From Moraxellaceae bacterium (GTDB lineage: Bacteria; Pseudomonadota; Gammaproteobacteria; Pseudomonadales; Moraxellaceae), in assembly GCA_030684415.1 (NCBI GenBank), contig JAUXNL010000092.1, forward strand, positions 1-6,352: 6,352 nt of DNA, written 5' to 3'. The translations under genes and the position numbers were made by a program. Positions 1-5,733 of this stretch are shown one piece after another. Position 1 is the stretch's first letter; the number at the start of each line of letters is the position of its first letter. The notes under the pieces were generated by a model. That model saw only the letters and a program-made list of their open reading frames with translations. It made no database searches and was not told the DNA's origin.

Positions 1-1
1 C

Positions 2-3000
2 GACGTTGGCATCGTCCAGCGGCGCGTCCACTTCGTCGAGCATGCAGAACGGCGCCGGGTTGAGCTGGAAGATCGAGAACACCAGCGACAACGCCGTCAG
101 CGCCTTCTCGCCACCCGAGAGCAAATGGATGGTGGAGTTACGCTTGCCCGGCGGCCGCGCCATGATGGTGACGCCCGCTTCCAGCAGCTCTTCGCCGGTC
201 AGCTCCAGATAGGCATGGCCGCCGCCGAAGACTTTCGGGAACAGCTCCTGCAAGCCTTTGTTCACGCGGTCGAAGGTGTCTTTGAACAGCGTGCGTGTTT
301 CACGGTCGATCTTGCGGATGGCGTTTTCCAGCGTTTCCAGCGCTTCGCGCAGATCGGCGTCTTGCGCATCCAGATAGTTCTTGCGCTCGGACTGGGCGTT
401 GTATTCGTCGATGGCCGCCAAGTTGATGGGACCAAGACGCGAGATACGCCCCGCCACTTTTTCCAGGTCTTCCTGCCAACGCGACTCGCTGGCGTCTTCG
501 GGCAGGTTGGCAATGACAGTGGGCAGATCGAACTGCTCTTCTGCCACCTGCTCTTGCAGTGATTCGCGGCGAGAAATGGCGTTCTGCCACTCCATGCGCT
601 GGTTCTGCAGCATTTCACGTACTTGCTGGGCCTGCTGTTCGGCTTGCTGGCGCTTGGTTTCGTGAGTGCGGAACTCGTGCTGCACGGCTTCCAGATCGCG
701 ACGCACCTCGGCCAGCTCTTTTTCCACCGCCACCCGCAAGCCGAGTTGTTCTTCCAGCAACTGCTGGTTTTCGCCGCCGGGGTTTTCCAGCTCAAGCAAG
801 CTCTCTTGCAACAGCTCACGACGTTCGGCCAAGGCGGCCAGTTGTTCCTGCAAACGGCCAAGGCTCTGGGCGAGCGCGGTTTCGCGGGTGCGCAAGGCCT
901 GCAGTGTCAGGGCCATCTGGTGTGAGGCATCACGGTCGGCACGGGACTTCTGGCGCGCACTGTCGAGCGCTTCACGCGCCGCGTCACGCTCACGCAGCAG
1001 CGCTTCGCGGCGTTCGGAATCGCGGCCCATGGCATCGAGCGCGTCCTGCAACACCAGACGAGCTTCGGAGAGCTGCTCCTGATCCAGCCGGAGCTGGGCC
1101 TGCACATCTTCCATTTCGCGCTCGATACGGCTGGAGCGCGCGGTGAACTGCTCAAGGCGCACCTGCTTGGCGCCGAGCTGGGCTTGTACGTCGCCCCGGC
1201 TGCGGGTGAGCTGCGACAGTGCACGCTGGGCATCTTCGCGCTGCAACTCCAAGGCGCGCAGAGCCTCACGACCGTCTTCCAGCGCGGCCTGGCGCTCTTC
1301 CAACTGTTCTTCAACCTGAGCCAGCTCTTCGACCACGCGCGCCAGTTCCTGACGCCGGGCGAGCACGCCGGACTCGGCATCTTCGTCACGGATCACGCGC
1401 AGCCAGTTGGCGCCCAGCCAGAGGCCATCTTTGGTCACGACGGACTCATGGGCCGCCAGGCGCTCACGCAAGGCCAATGCCTCGGGCAAATCGCTGGCGG
1501 CGTAAACCCCACCCAACAGGCCCGCGGCTTCGCTGCCCTGTACCAGCGAGGCCAGCGGCGTACCGGTCTGACCATTTGCCGTCGCCACGTTTCGGCTATC
1601 CACAAAGGTCAGATTGCCGCGCGCCAAGCCGGCCAGCTTGTCGGTCAGTGTACCGAGCGCATCAACACAGATGGCCTGCAGGCTGCGGCCGAGCACGGTT
1701 TCCACCGCACGCTCCCAGCCCGCCTCGACTTGCAGGCGGTCCGCCAAGCGCGGCCGTGTGGCCAGTCCTTCGGCTTCGAGCCAGGCGGCGGCACCGCCGG
1801 CACTGCCCATGGCCGCCTGCTGCAAGGCTTCAAGTGAGGCTTCGCGGCCTTTCAGTGCTTGTTGGCGGGACTTGAGGGCATCGCTCTCGTTATGCAGCAG
1901 GTTATTGCGCTCGCGCTGACTGGTAATACCAGAGGCGGCGGCATCCACTTTCTCCTGCCCCGCCTCCAGTTGCAGCTCGACTTCTGCCAGTTGCTCATTG
2001 AGCACGGCGACCTCATCCGCCAAGGGGCCGGCGGTCAGGGTCTTGCGTTCGGTGTCCAGACGCTCGACTCGTTCGCGCGAGCGCTGGATGGCCTGCTCCA
2101 TATGCTGGATTTTCGACTGCCCGACTTCCGCCTGTTGGCGGGCGCCGGCGGCGGTCTGGTTGAACTGTTCCCACTCCTGCTGCCAGTGCTGCATGCGCTC
2201 TTCTGCCTGCGCCAGCGTTTCGGCCAGTTCTTCGGCTTGGGCCTGAACCAGCGCCTGCTCAGGCTCCAGTGCCAGCAACTGGCCACGCACGTCTTCAAGC
2301 TGGGCTTCGTCGAGCTGCAAATGCTCGCTGGCCTGCTGATGGCTGCGCTCAGCCTGGGCCATATCGTCTTTGAGCTGGGTCAGACGCTCACGCTGGTGCG
2401 TCATGCTTTGCTCAAGGCGGGAGATTTCATTGCCGATGCGGTAGAAGCGGCTCTGCACTTCGGCAAACTTGTCGGAGAGCTCGATCTGGCCTTCACGCTG
2501 CTTTTCGAGCGCCGCATCGGCGGCACGCTGCTCCGCAATAACGGCTTCGAGGCGAATCTCCAACTCACGGATCAGGGTCTCGCGCTGACTGACCTGCAAG
2601 TCCAGCGCCTGCCAACGTAAGGCTTGAAGTTGTGCTTTAAGAAGACGCTCTTCTTCTTTGAATTCCTTGTATTTTTCGGCTGACTGAGCCTGACGCTGCA
2701 AGTGCAGGAGCTGCTTTTCCAGCTCGTCGCGAATGTCGGAGAGACGCTCCAGGTTTTCACGCGTGTGGCGCATACGCGTCTCGGTTTCGCGGCGACGCTC
2801 CTTGTACTTGGAGATGCCGGCCGCCTCTTCGATATAGACGCGCAGCTCTTCCGGCTTGGCGTCGATCAGGCGCGAGATCATGCCCTGCTCGATGATGGCG
2901 TAGGAACGCGGCCCCAGACCGGTGCCCAAGAAGATGTCGGTGATGTCCTTGCGCCGGCACTTGATGCCGTTCAGGTAGTAGTCGGACTTGGCGTCGCGCG

Positions 3001-3322
3001 TGACCACACGCTTGATGGAGATTTCCGCAAACTGGGCGTATTCACCGCCCAGCGTGGCGTCGGAATTGTCGAAGACCAGTTCGATGGACGCCTGGGCCAC
3101 GGGCTTGCGGCCGGTGGAACCGTTGAAAATCACGTCGGTCATCGACTCGCCACGCAGGTTCTTGGCGGAGGACTCCCCCATCACCCAGCGCACGGCATCG
3201 ATCACGTTCGATTTGCCGCAACCGTTGGGGCCGACAACGGCCGACAGATTGGTGGGGAATTGTGCGGTGGTCGGGTCTACAAAGGATTTGAAACCCGCCA
3301 GCTTGATGCTCTTCAGTCGCAT
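2..3322 (-). CDS. smc: Chromosome segregation ATPase SMC (C-terminus cut by window edge)
   Basis: SMC forms the ATP-driven dimer of the bacterial condensin (with ScpA and ScpB) that compacts and separates newly copied chromosomes in the cytoplasm. The frame is open from the ATG at 3322 to the window edge, giving 1107 residues; the family is usually about 1160-1170, so roughly 55 are missing. Visible parts: N-terminal MRLKSIKLAGFKSF; Walker A GPNGCGKS at 31-38; R-loop NLRGE with R57; Q-loop IIEQG with Q146; a Gln/Glu/Arg/Leu-rich coiled coil from about 165 to 495; a hinge at about 496-655 rich in Gly and Ala; a returning coiled coil; GPINLAAIDEY at 964-974; ABC signature LSGGEK at 1068-1073; Walker B CMLDE with D1096 and E1097; and the D-loop to V1107. 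No catalytic residue is missing. The start is set by the canonical N-terminus, with a modest GGGA (3328-3331) five bases upstream. In many gammaproteobacteria zipA and ligA follow; that side is outside the window. Confidence 0.97.
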   Translation of the reverse strand, partial: MRLKSIKLAGFKSFVDPTTAQFPTNLSAVVGPNGCGKSNVIDAVRWVMGESSAKNLRGESMTDVIFNGSTGRKPVAQASIELVFDNSDATLGGEYAQFAEISIKRVVTRDAKSDYYLNGIKCRRKDITDIFLGTGLGPRSYAIIEQGMISRLIDAKPEELRVYIEEAAGISKYKERRRETETRMRHTRENLERLSDIRDELEKQLLHLQRQAQSAEKYKEFKEEERLLKAQLQALRWQALDLQVSQRETLIRELEIRLEAVIAEQRAADAALEKQREGQIELSDKFAEVQSRFYRIGNEISRLEQSMTHQRERLTQLKDDMAQAERSHQQASEHLQLDEAQLEDVRGQLLALEPEQALVQAQAEELAETLAQAEERMQHWQQEWEQFNQTAAGARQQAEVGQSKIQHMEQAIQRSRERVERLDTERKTLTAGPLADEVAVLNEQLAEVELQLEAGQEKVDAAASGITSQRERNNLLHNESDALKSRQQALKGREASLEALQQAAMGSAGGAAAWLEAEGLATRPRLADRLQVEAGWERAVETVLGRSLQAICVDALGTLTDKLAGLARGNLTFVDSRNVATANGQTGTPLASLVQGSEAAGLLGGVYAASDLPEALALRERLAAHESVVTKDGLWLGANWLRVIRDEDAESGVLARRQELARVVEELAQVEEQLEERQAALEDGREALRALELQREDAQRALSQLTRSRGDVQAQLGAKQVRLEQFTARSSRIEREMEDVQAQLRLDQEQLSEARLVLQDALDAMGRDSERREALLRERDAAREALDSARQKSRADRDASHQMALTLQALRTRETALAQSLGRLQEQLAALAERRELLQESLLELENPGGENQQLLEEQLGLRVAVEKELAEVRRDLEAVQHEFRTHETKRQQAEQQAQQVREMLQNQRMEWQNAISRRESLQEQVAEEQFDLPTVIANLPEDASESRWQEDLEKVAGRISRLGPINLAAIDEYNAQSERKNYLDAQDADLREALETLENAIRKIDRETRTLFKDTFDRVNKGLQELFPKVFGGGHAYLELTGEELLEAGVTIMARPPGKRNSTIHLLSGGEKALTALSLVFSIFQLNPAPFCMLDEVDAPLDDANV

Positions 3323-3409
3323 GTCAGTCCCGAGGGCGCAAGGCGTGCAGCCATCGGGCCGCATCGCTCAAAAAATCGCCAGAAAATATTCCTTTAAAAA
3401 CAAAATGAT

Positions 3410-3450
3410 GGGGCGGCAAATTAAAGCTTTTTATTGACGAGGGCCGCCCC
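3410..3450 (-). terminator. GC-rich inverted repeat followed by a T-rich stretch; possible terminator or attenuator
   Basis: The arms GGGGCGGC (3410-3417) and GCCGCCCC (3443-3450) are perfect complements, with a 25-base A/T-rich loop. Read on the minus strand, the second arm is followed by ATCATTTTGTTTTT, which resembles the U-rich tail of an intrinsic terminator. It could end transcription coming from the FadR-like gene, or attenuate transcription started at 3531-3558 before it reaches smc. The long loop and the gap before the T-run make it weaker than a textbook terminator. Confidence 0.4.
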
Positions 3451-3530
3451 GGTTTCAAGGCCGGCAAGAGTGTACCGAAAAAGCGCTTTTGCCACTACGC
3501 ACGCCGGCAGATGCCTTGCTTGAGCGGCTT

Positions 3531-3558
3531 ATTAAAGAGGTATGACCAGTACAGGTAA
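3531..3558 (-). promoter_or_regulatory. Candidate sigma70 promoter directed toward smc
   Basis: On the minus strand a -35-like TTACCT (plus 3553-3558) and a -10-like TTTAAT (plus 3531-3536, five of six consensus bases) are separated by 16 bases. Transcription would start near 3524 and reach the smc start codon after a leader of about 200 bases. The operator at 3538-3548 lies inside the spacer, and a second operator lies just upstream of the -35 box, which fits a repressible promoter. The -35 match is weak, so the call rests partly on this arrangement. Confidence 0.4.
3538..3548. promoter_or_regulatory. GntR/FadR-type operator, imperfect (AGGTATGACCA)
   Basis: This matches TGGT-N3-ACCA at every position except the first. 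It lies within the spacer of the candidate promoter at 3531-3558. Bases 3539-3548 (GGTATGACCA) are exactly complementary to 3573-3582 (TGGTCATACC), forming a 10-base inverted repeat around a 24-base spacer. The family consensus comes from known FadR/LldR-type regulators; binding here is inferred. Confidence 0.5.
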
Positions 3559-3572
3559 GCCATCGCATCGTT

Positions 3573-3583
3573 TGGTCATACCA
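3573..3583. promoter_or_regulatory. GntR/FadR-type operator, full match (TGGTCATACCA)
   Basis: This is a complete TGGT-N3-ACCA palindrome of the kind bound by FadR-subfamily GntR dimers. Its centre is 35 bases from that of the site at 3538-3548, and it lies 14 bases upstream of the candidate -35 box. It is the better of the two sites in the gap upstream of smc. Confidence 0.55.
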
Positions 3584-3690
3584 TTCCTCAAGACCATCCA
3601 TTGCCCCAGTCTCGAACCGCCGTAACGGCATCGCTTCCAGGCAGATATTTGTGGTGGCTTATCGCTTCAGCCACAGCCGCATCAGCCACT

Positions 3691-3711
3691 GCCGCCCCAC
3701 CCACAGGCGGC
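3691..3711 (-). terminator. Short hairpin just after the FadR-like gene
   Basis: GCCGCC (3691-3696) and GGCGGC (3706-3711) form a 6-base GC stem with a 9-base loop, ending three bases past the stop codon of the minus-strand regulator gene. No T-run follows on the minus strand, so if it ends transcription it does so weakly or with help from Rho. Confidence 0.25.
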
Positions 3712-3714
3712 TCT

Positions 3715-4461
3715 CTACATCGCAAACAGGTCGCCGTTGTTCACCATTTGCCGGCGCTGATAGACCAACGCTGCCTTTTCGATCTGCTCAGCCGCCATCT
3801 GCACCAGTTGCGCGGCTTGCTTGGCGGCGCGCTCCGGGTCATGTCGGCGGCAGGCCTCGACAATCGCCTGGTACTGGCTCAGTGCCCGCAACTCGTCACT
3901 CAGCAAATGACGCAAATGGGCGCCATAGCGCTGCCAGGTCAGGTCCAGCGAATTGAAGGCCATGACATACACGGGGTTGGCGGCCGCCCGGACCAGTACG
4001 CCCCAGAACTGCTGCACCAACCCTTGCAGATGCTCGATGTCGTTGGGCCGACGGCGCATCTGCTCGACCACGTCTTGCAGGGCTTGCACCAGCTCCGGCT
4101 CGGCTATACGCGCGGCGCGACGGGCCGCATCCACCCCGAGGCAGGCGCGCATGTCGAGCAACGACCGCAGCATGTCGAAGTTGGGCAGGCCCGCTTCGTT
4201 GACCAGCAAATCGGGCAGCAACTCAAGACCGGCAGCATCTCGCCAGTCCGCTACCCGGTTACCGCCACCGTGCACCGTATTGATCAGGCGCATCTGTGCC
4301 AGCCGCTTCATGGCCTCGCGAACGGCACCCCGATTGAGCCCACGGGCCTCGGCCATCTTGCGCTCGGGCAGCAGATTGGTGCCCGGCGGCACGCGCCCCT
4401 GAATGATGTCGCGACTCAGCTCTTCATAGAGCTGTTCGCCGAGCGGCTTGCGCTTGCTCAT
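3715..4461 (-). CDS. FadR-like GntR-family transcriptional regulator (FCD domain)
   Basis: This is a 248-residue one-component DNA-binding regulator. A winged helix-turn-helix spans about 7-75 (PPGTNLLPERKMAE, GLNRGAVREAMKRL), followed by a linker (VADWRDAAGLELL, 70-82) and an all-helical ligand domain at about 95-235. The linker resembles that of E. coli FadR, as does the segment FWGVLVRAAANPVY (152-165). The Asp/His metal ligands usual in FCD domains are absent: the D-x-x-F-H spot reads QQFWG, and the later EH and M-x-x-H-L spots lack His. FadR itself is metal-free and senses long-chain acyl-CoA, so a fatty-acid signal is the favoured guess. The ATG at 4461 has a GAGG ribosome site seven bases upstream (4469-4472). 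Two TGGT-N3-ACCA operators at its promoter suggest autorepression. It has no neighbouring metabolic operon, so the target pathway is not shown. Family call firm; ligand tentative. Confidence 0.9.
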   Translation of the reverse strand: MSKRKPLGEQLYEELSRDIIQGRVPPGTNLLPERKMAEARGLNRGAVREAMKRLAQMRLINTVHGGGNRVADWRDAAGLELLPDLLVNEAGLPNFDMLRSLLDMRACLGVDAARRAARIAEPELVQALQDVVEQMRRRPNDIEHLQGLVQQFWGVLVRAAANPVYVMAFNSLDLTWQRYGAHLRHLLSDELRALSQYQAIVEACRRHDPERAAKQAAQLVQMAAEQIEKAALVYQRRQMVNNGDLFAM

Positions 4462-4482
4462 GGGATTGCCTCGTACGGCAGA

Positions 4483-4497
4483 ATTGGTGGCACCAAT
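4483..4497. promoter_or_regulatory. Perfect GntR/FadR-type operator at the regulator's own promoter
   Basis: ATTGGTG-G-CACCAAT is a 15-base perfect odd palindrome containing TGGTGGCACCA (4485-4495). It overlaps the end of the predicted -10 box and the likely transcription start, 22 bases upstream of the start codon of the minus-strand FadR-like gene. Binding there would block RNA polymerase, so negative autoregulation is the natural reading. Confidence 0.65.
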
Positions 4498-4523
4498 CTA
4501 ACTGATATTGGAAGGCGGTTGAA
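4495..4523 (-). promoter_or_regulatory. Predicted promoter of the FadR-like regulator
   Basis: On the minus strand TTCAAC (plus 4518-4523) and TAGATT (plus 4495-4500) are separated by exactly 17 bases. Transcription would start near 4487, inside the palindrome at 4483-4497, giving a leader of about 25 bases that includes the GAGG ribosome site. The hexamers match only three and four of six consensus bases; spacing and the flanking operators add support. Confidence 0.45.
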
Positions 4524-4527
4524 GTAT

Positions 4528-4538
4528 TGGTATGACCT
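4528..4538. promoter_or_regulatory. Second GntR/FadR-type operator at the regulator promoter, imperfect (TGGTATGACCT)
   Basis: This matches TGGT-N3-ACCA at all but the last base and shares the 9-mer GGTATGACC with the site at 3539-3547. It sits four bases upstream of the predicted -35 box. Its centre is 43 bases from that of the palindrome at 4483-4497, close to four helical turns, so two dimers would lie on the same face of the DNA. Confidence 0.5.
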
Positions 4539-4674
4539 AAAGGCGATTATCAGAGTGGCGCTGATTGGAAGCGACCGACATTCACGGCCTAGCAGGGAAA
4601 GGCTTGAACCCCTTAAACCACTGCGAATCCTCACGACCACCTGCAAAGAAAGGCTCCGAATAACCCCAAACCCG

Positions 4675-4699
4675 CCTCAACAAGCTCGGCGCGAACAGG
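4675..4699. repeat. Diverged copy of the widespread intergenic repeat whose translation reads PVRAELVEA
   Basis: Read on the minus strand, the core GTTCGCGCCGAGCTTGTTGA resembles the palindromic element GTTCG..CTGAGC.TGTCGAA found between genes in many proteobacteria. One frame gives the tell-tale peptide PVRAELVEA. Here the outer CGAA arm has changed to TGAG, so the outer stem is degraded. Only one copy is seen. The identification comes from memory of this repeat family. Confidence 0.5.
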
Positions 4700-4711
4700 A
4701 TCACTCCGAGC
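4684..4711 (-). terminator. Possible hairpin terminator after the second GntR gene
   Basis: GCTCGG (4684-4689) and CCGAGC (4706-4711) are perfect complements around a 16-base loop, starting 15 bases beyond the stop codon of the minus-strand regulator gene. On the minus strand the stem is followed by TTGTTG, a poor U-tract. It overlaps the intergenic repeat, which can itself act as a transcription end. Weak call. Confidence 0.3.
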
Positions 4712-4725
4712 CCACCTTAAAAATC

Positions 4726-5421
4726 TCAGCGGCGATGGCGCTGGGCCCAGGCCACTTCGATCTGTTTGACGCGTACGAGAGAGTCGAGCACCAGATTGCG
4801 CTGGTGCGCACAAAACTCTTCCACCAGTGCCGCCGCCTGATCGCCTTTGCGCAGCATCACGCTATCCATCACGCCCTTGAGGAAGGAAAAGGCCTCCTCA
4901 AGCTCGCGCCGGTCGGTATGCAGGGCCAAGTAATAGCTGCGGCGCACGGCCGGCTGCAGGTCTTCGAGCACATCCTCTACATAGGGATTCGCGGCAAACC
5001 GGTAGGCCATGCGGAAGAACTCGAACGTGCCTTCATGAAAGGCCTCGATGTCATGCTCATCGACATTAGCTTGCAAACGCTGGAGCTGGGCCACAAACAC
5101 TTCCATGTCCTGCTGGCGCCAGTTCTCGGCCGCTTTGCGGCAAAGCAGTTGCAGCAGCATGGACACCAACTCGTACAGGCCTTTGACCTGCTGTGGCGAC
5201 ATTTCCGCCACCACTGCCCCCCGGCGCGGGTAAATGGCGATCAGGCGGCGGCGGGCCAGAATCAGCAAGGCCTCGCGCACCGAGCCACGGCTGACGTTCA
5301 GCTCCTTGGCAATGCGCAACTCCTGGATGCGCTCGCCCTCCACCAGATCCCCCATGATGATTTGCTGCCCGAGGTGCTGGGCAATCTGCTCTGACAGGCT
5401 TTCGGATGCGCGGAAACTCAT
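4726..5421 (-). CDS. GntR-family transcriptional regulator, FCD type
   Basis: This is a 231-residue regulator separate from the FadR-like one. The winged helix-turn-helix spans about 5-72 (EGERIQELRIAKELNVSRGSVREALLIL region, 29-56), with wing YPRRGAVV (64-71). The helical FCD ligand domain covers about 80-215, including AYRFAANPYVEDVLEDLQPA (139-158). Of the usual FCD metal ligands, the D-x-x-F-H spot reads TFEFF (132-136) and only a His near the end (CAHQRNL, H206) remains, so metal binding is doubtful. The frame opens at 5571, but the ATG at 5421 is preferred: the protein then begins at the normal distance from the DNA-binding domain, and the predicted operator stays outside the gene. Ribosome site is weak (AGGGAAG, 5432-5438, ten bases upstream). 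It resembles a GntR regulator I recall next to smc and alkB2 in pseudomonads. Ligand and targets unknown. Confidence 0.9.
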   Translation of the reverse strand: MSFRASESLSEQIAQHLGQQIIMGDLVEGERIQELRIAKELNVSRGSVREALLILARRRLIAIYPRRGAVVAEMSPQQVKGLYELVSMLLQLLCRKAAENWRQQDMEVFVAQLQRLQANVDEHDIEAFHEGTFEFFRMAYRFAANPYVEDVLEDLQPAVRRSYYLALHTDRRELEEAFSFLKGVMDSVMLRKGDQAAALVEEFCAHQRNLVLDSLVRVKQIEVAWAQRHRR

Positions 5422-5544
5422 GGCAGGAGTGCTTCCCTGTAGGGTGAATCGTAAAGCTGCCGCCCGGCGCATGACGATGGCCGGCGGCGGAGCAGGACAA
5501 CGATGGCGCATGCTAGCAACAGGTCCGGCAGCCTGCCAGCTTGC

Positions 5545-5564
5545 TTTGTCTATTGTTGGACAAA
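5545..5564. promoter_or_regulatory. Candidate GntR operator TTGT-N3-ACAA upstream of the second GntR gene
   Basis: TTGTTGGACAA at 5553-5563 is a TTGT-N3-ACAA palindrome, the spacing used by FCD GntR dimers but with a different core from the TGGT-N3-ACCA sites. It is nested in a wider inverted repeat, TTTGTC (5545-5550) and GACAAA (5559-5564). It lies next to a minus-strand TTGACG, where binding could repress the second GntR gene. It is also about 170 bases upstream of cysI. Confidence 0.45.
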
Positions 5565-5584
5565 TCGTCAAAAACGGCTCGCTT

Positions 5585-5594
5585 CCTTATAAGG
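5585..5594. promoter_or_regulatory. Palindrome CCTTATAAGG in the divergent promoter region
   Basis: This is a perfect 10-base palindrome with a -10-like TTATAA core on both strands. No good -35 box lies at the right distance on the plus strand, so it may be a protein site rather than a promoter. CysB, the usual activator of cys genes, binds loosely defined A/T-rich sites in this kind of position, but no CysB site can be assigned. Confidence 0.25.
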
Positions 5595-5626
5595 ATTACT
5601 GAAGGCCGCCATTCGAAAAAAGCATT

Positions 5627-5655
5627 TTGGTTTATCAAGGCCAGATTGCTATCCT
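5627..5655 (+). promoter_or_regulatory. Predicted cysI promoter with extended -10
   Basis: TTGGTT (5627-5632) and TATCCT (5650-5655) are 17 bases apart, and the -10 box is preceded by TGC, an extended -10 feature. Transcription would start near 5662, giving a leader of about 70 bases. The weak -35 box fits a promoter that needs an activator, as cys promoters do. Confidence 0.45.
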
Positions 5656-5733
5656 TCGCGCCCATCCGGGATCGGCGTCCTCAGCGCAAGCCCCGCCGCC
5701 CTTGAGTTTCCGAGCAAACAGCCAGGACTGCCC

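Larger units (their letters stand above)
3323..3714. other. Gene-free region upstream of smc (392 bases)
   Basis: No convincing gene lies here on either strand. The right part (3531-3583) holds a candidate minus-strand promoter with two GntR-type operators. The middle (3410-3450) holds a GC-rich inverted repeat. The stretch at 3371-3440 is much more A/T-rich than the flanking genes. A second, weaker minus-strand promoter may lie there: TTGCCG (plus 3414-3419) and TAAAGG (plus 3391-3396) with a 17-base spacer, but the match is poor. A perfect 12-base palindrome AAAAGCGCTTTT sits at 3479-3490 and is too compact to be a normal hairpin. The region probably works as the leader and promoter of smc. 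Confidence 0.6.
5422..5733. other. Divergent promoter region between the second GntR gene and cysI (312 bases)
   Basis: No gene is seen here. The half near the GntR gene (5422-5540) is GC-rich and would be that gene's leader; it contains a repeated GGCGCATG (5466-5473 and 5505-5512), probably by chance. The middle (5541-5655) is A/T-rich and holds the candidate operator, a CCTTATAAGG palindrome and a promoter facing cysI. A minus-strand TTGACG at plus 5566-5571 could be the -35 box of the GntR gene, but no good -10 box sits at the right distance. Confidence 0.6.

Noticed and set aside
125..2620. Several plus-strand and off-frame minus-strand open frames of 80-250 codons within smc.
   Set aside because: They are shadows of the continuous smc reading frame, which was followed through its Walker A, Q-loop, hinge, signature and Walker B motifs in one frame.
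3313..3354. A 13-codon minus-strand frame (MAARLAPSGLTCD) that overlaps the smc start, as a possible leader peptide.
   Set aside because: No ribosome site is placed well upstream of it, and an open frame this short is expected by chance in GC-rich DNA.
3539..4537. GGTATGACC occurs as a 9-base direct repeat on both sides of the FadR-like gene, like a target-site duplication.
   Set aside because: There is no transposase and no terminal inverted repeat, and both copies are parts of near-palindromic operators placed at predicted promoters.
4631..4813. A 60-codon minus-strand frame containing PVRAELVEAGLGLF.
   Set aside because: This is the typical false product of an intergenic repeat, and it overlaps the 3' end of the second GntR gene in another frame.
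3601..5394. A 597-codon open plus-strand frame running opposite both GntR genes.
   Set aside because: Both minus-strand genes have clear conserved domains. The plus-strand product is rich in His, Gln and Leu, as expected for the complement of GC-rich regulator genes, and shows no recognisable domain. It begins in intergenic DNA without a ribosome site.
5422..5571. A 50-residue N-terminal extension of the second GntR protein from the ATG at 5571.
   Set aside because: The extension has no domain character, would be unusual for the family, and would put the candidate operator inside the coding region.
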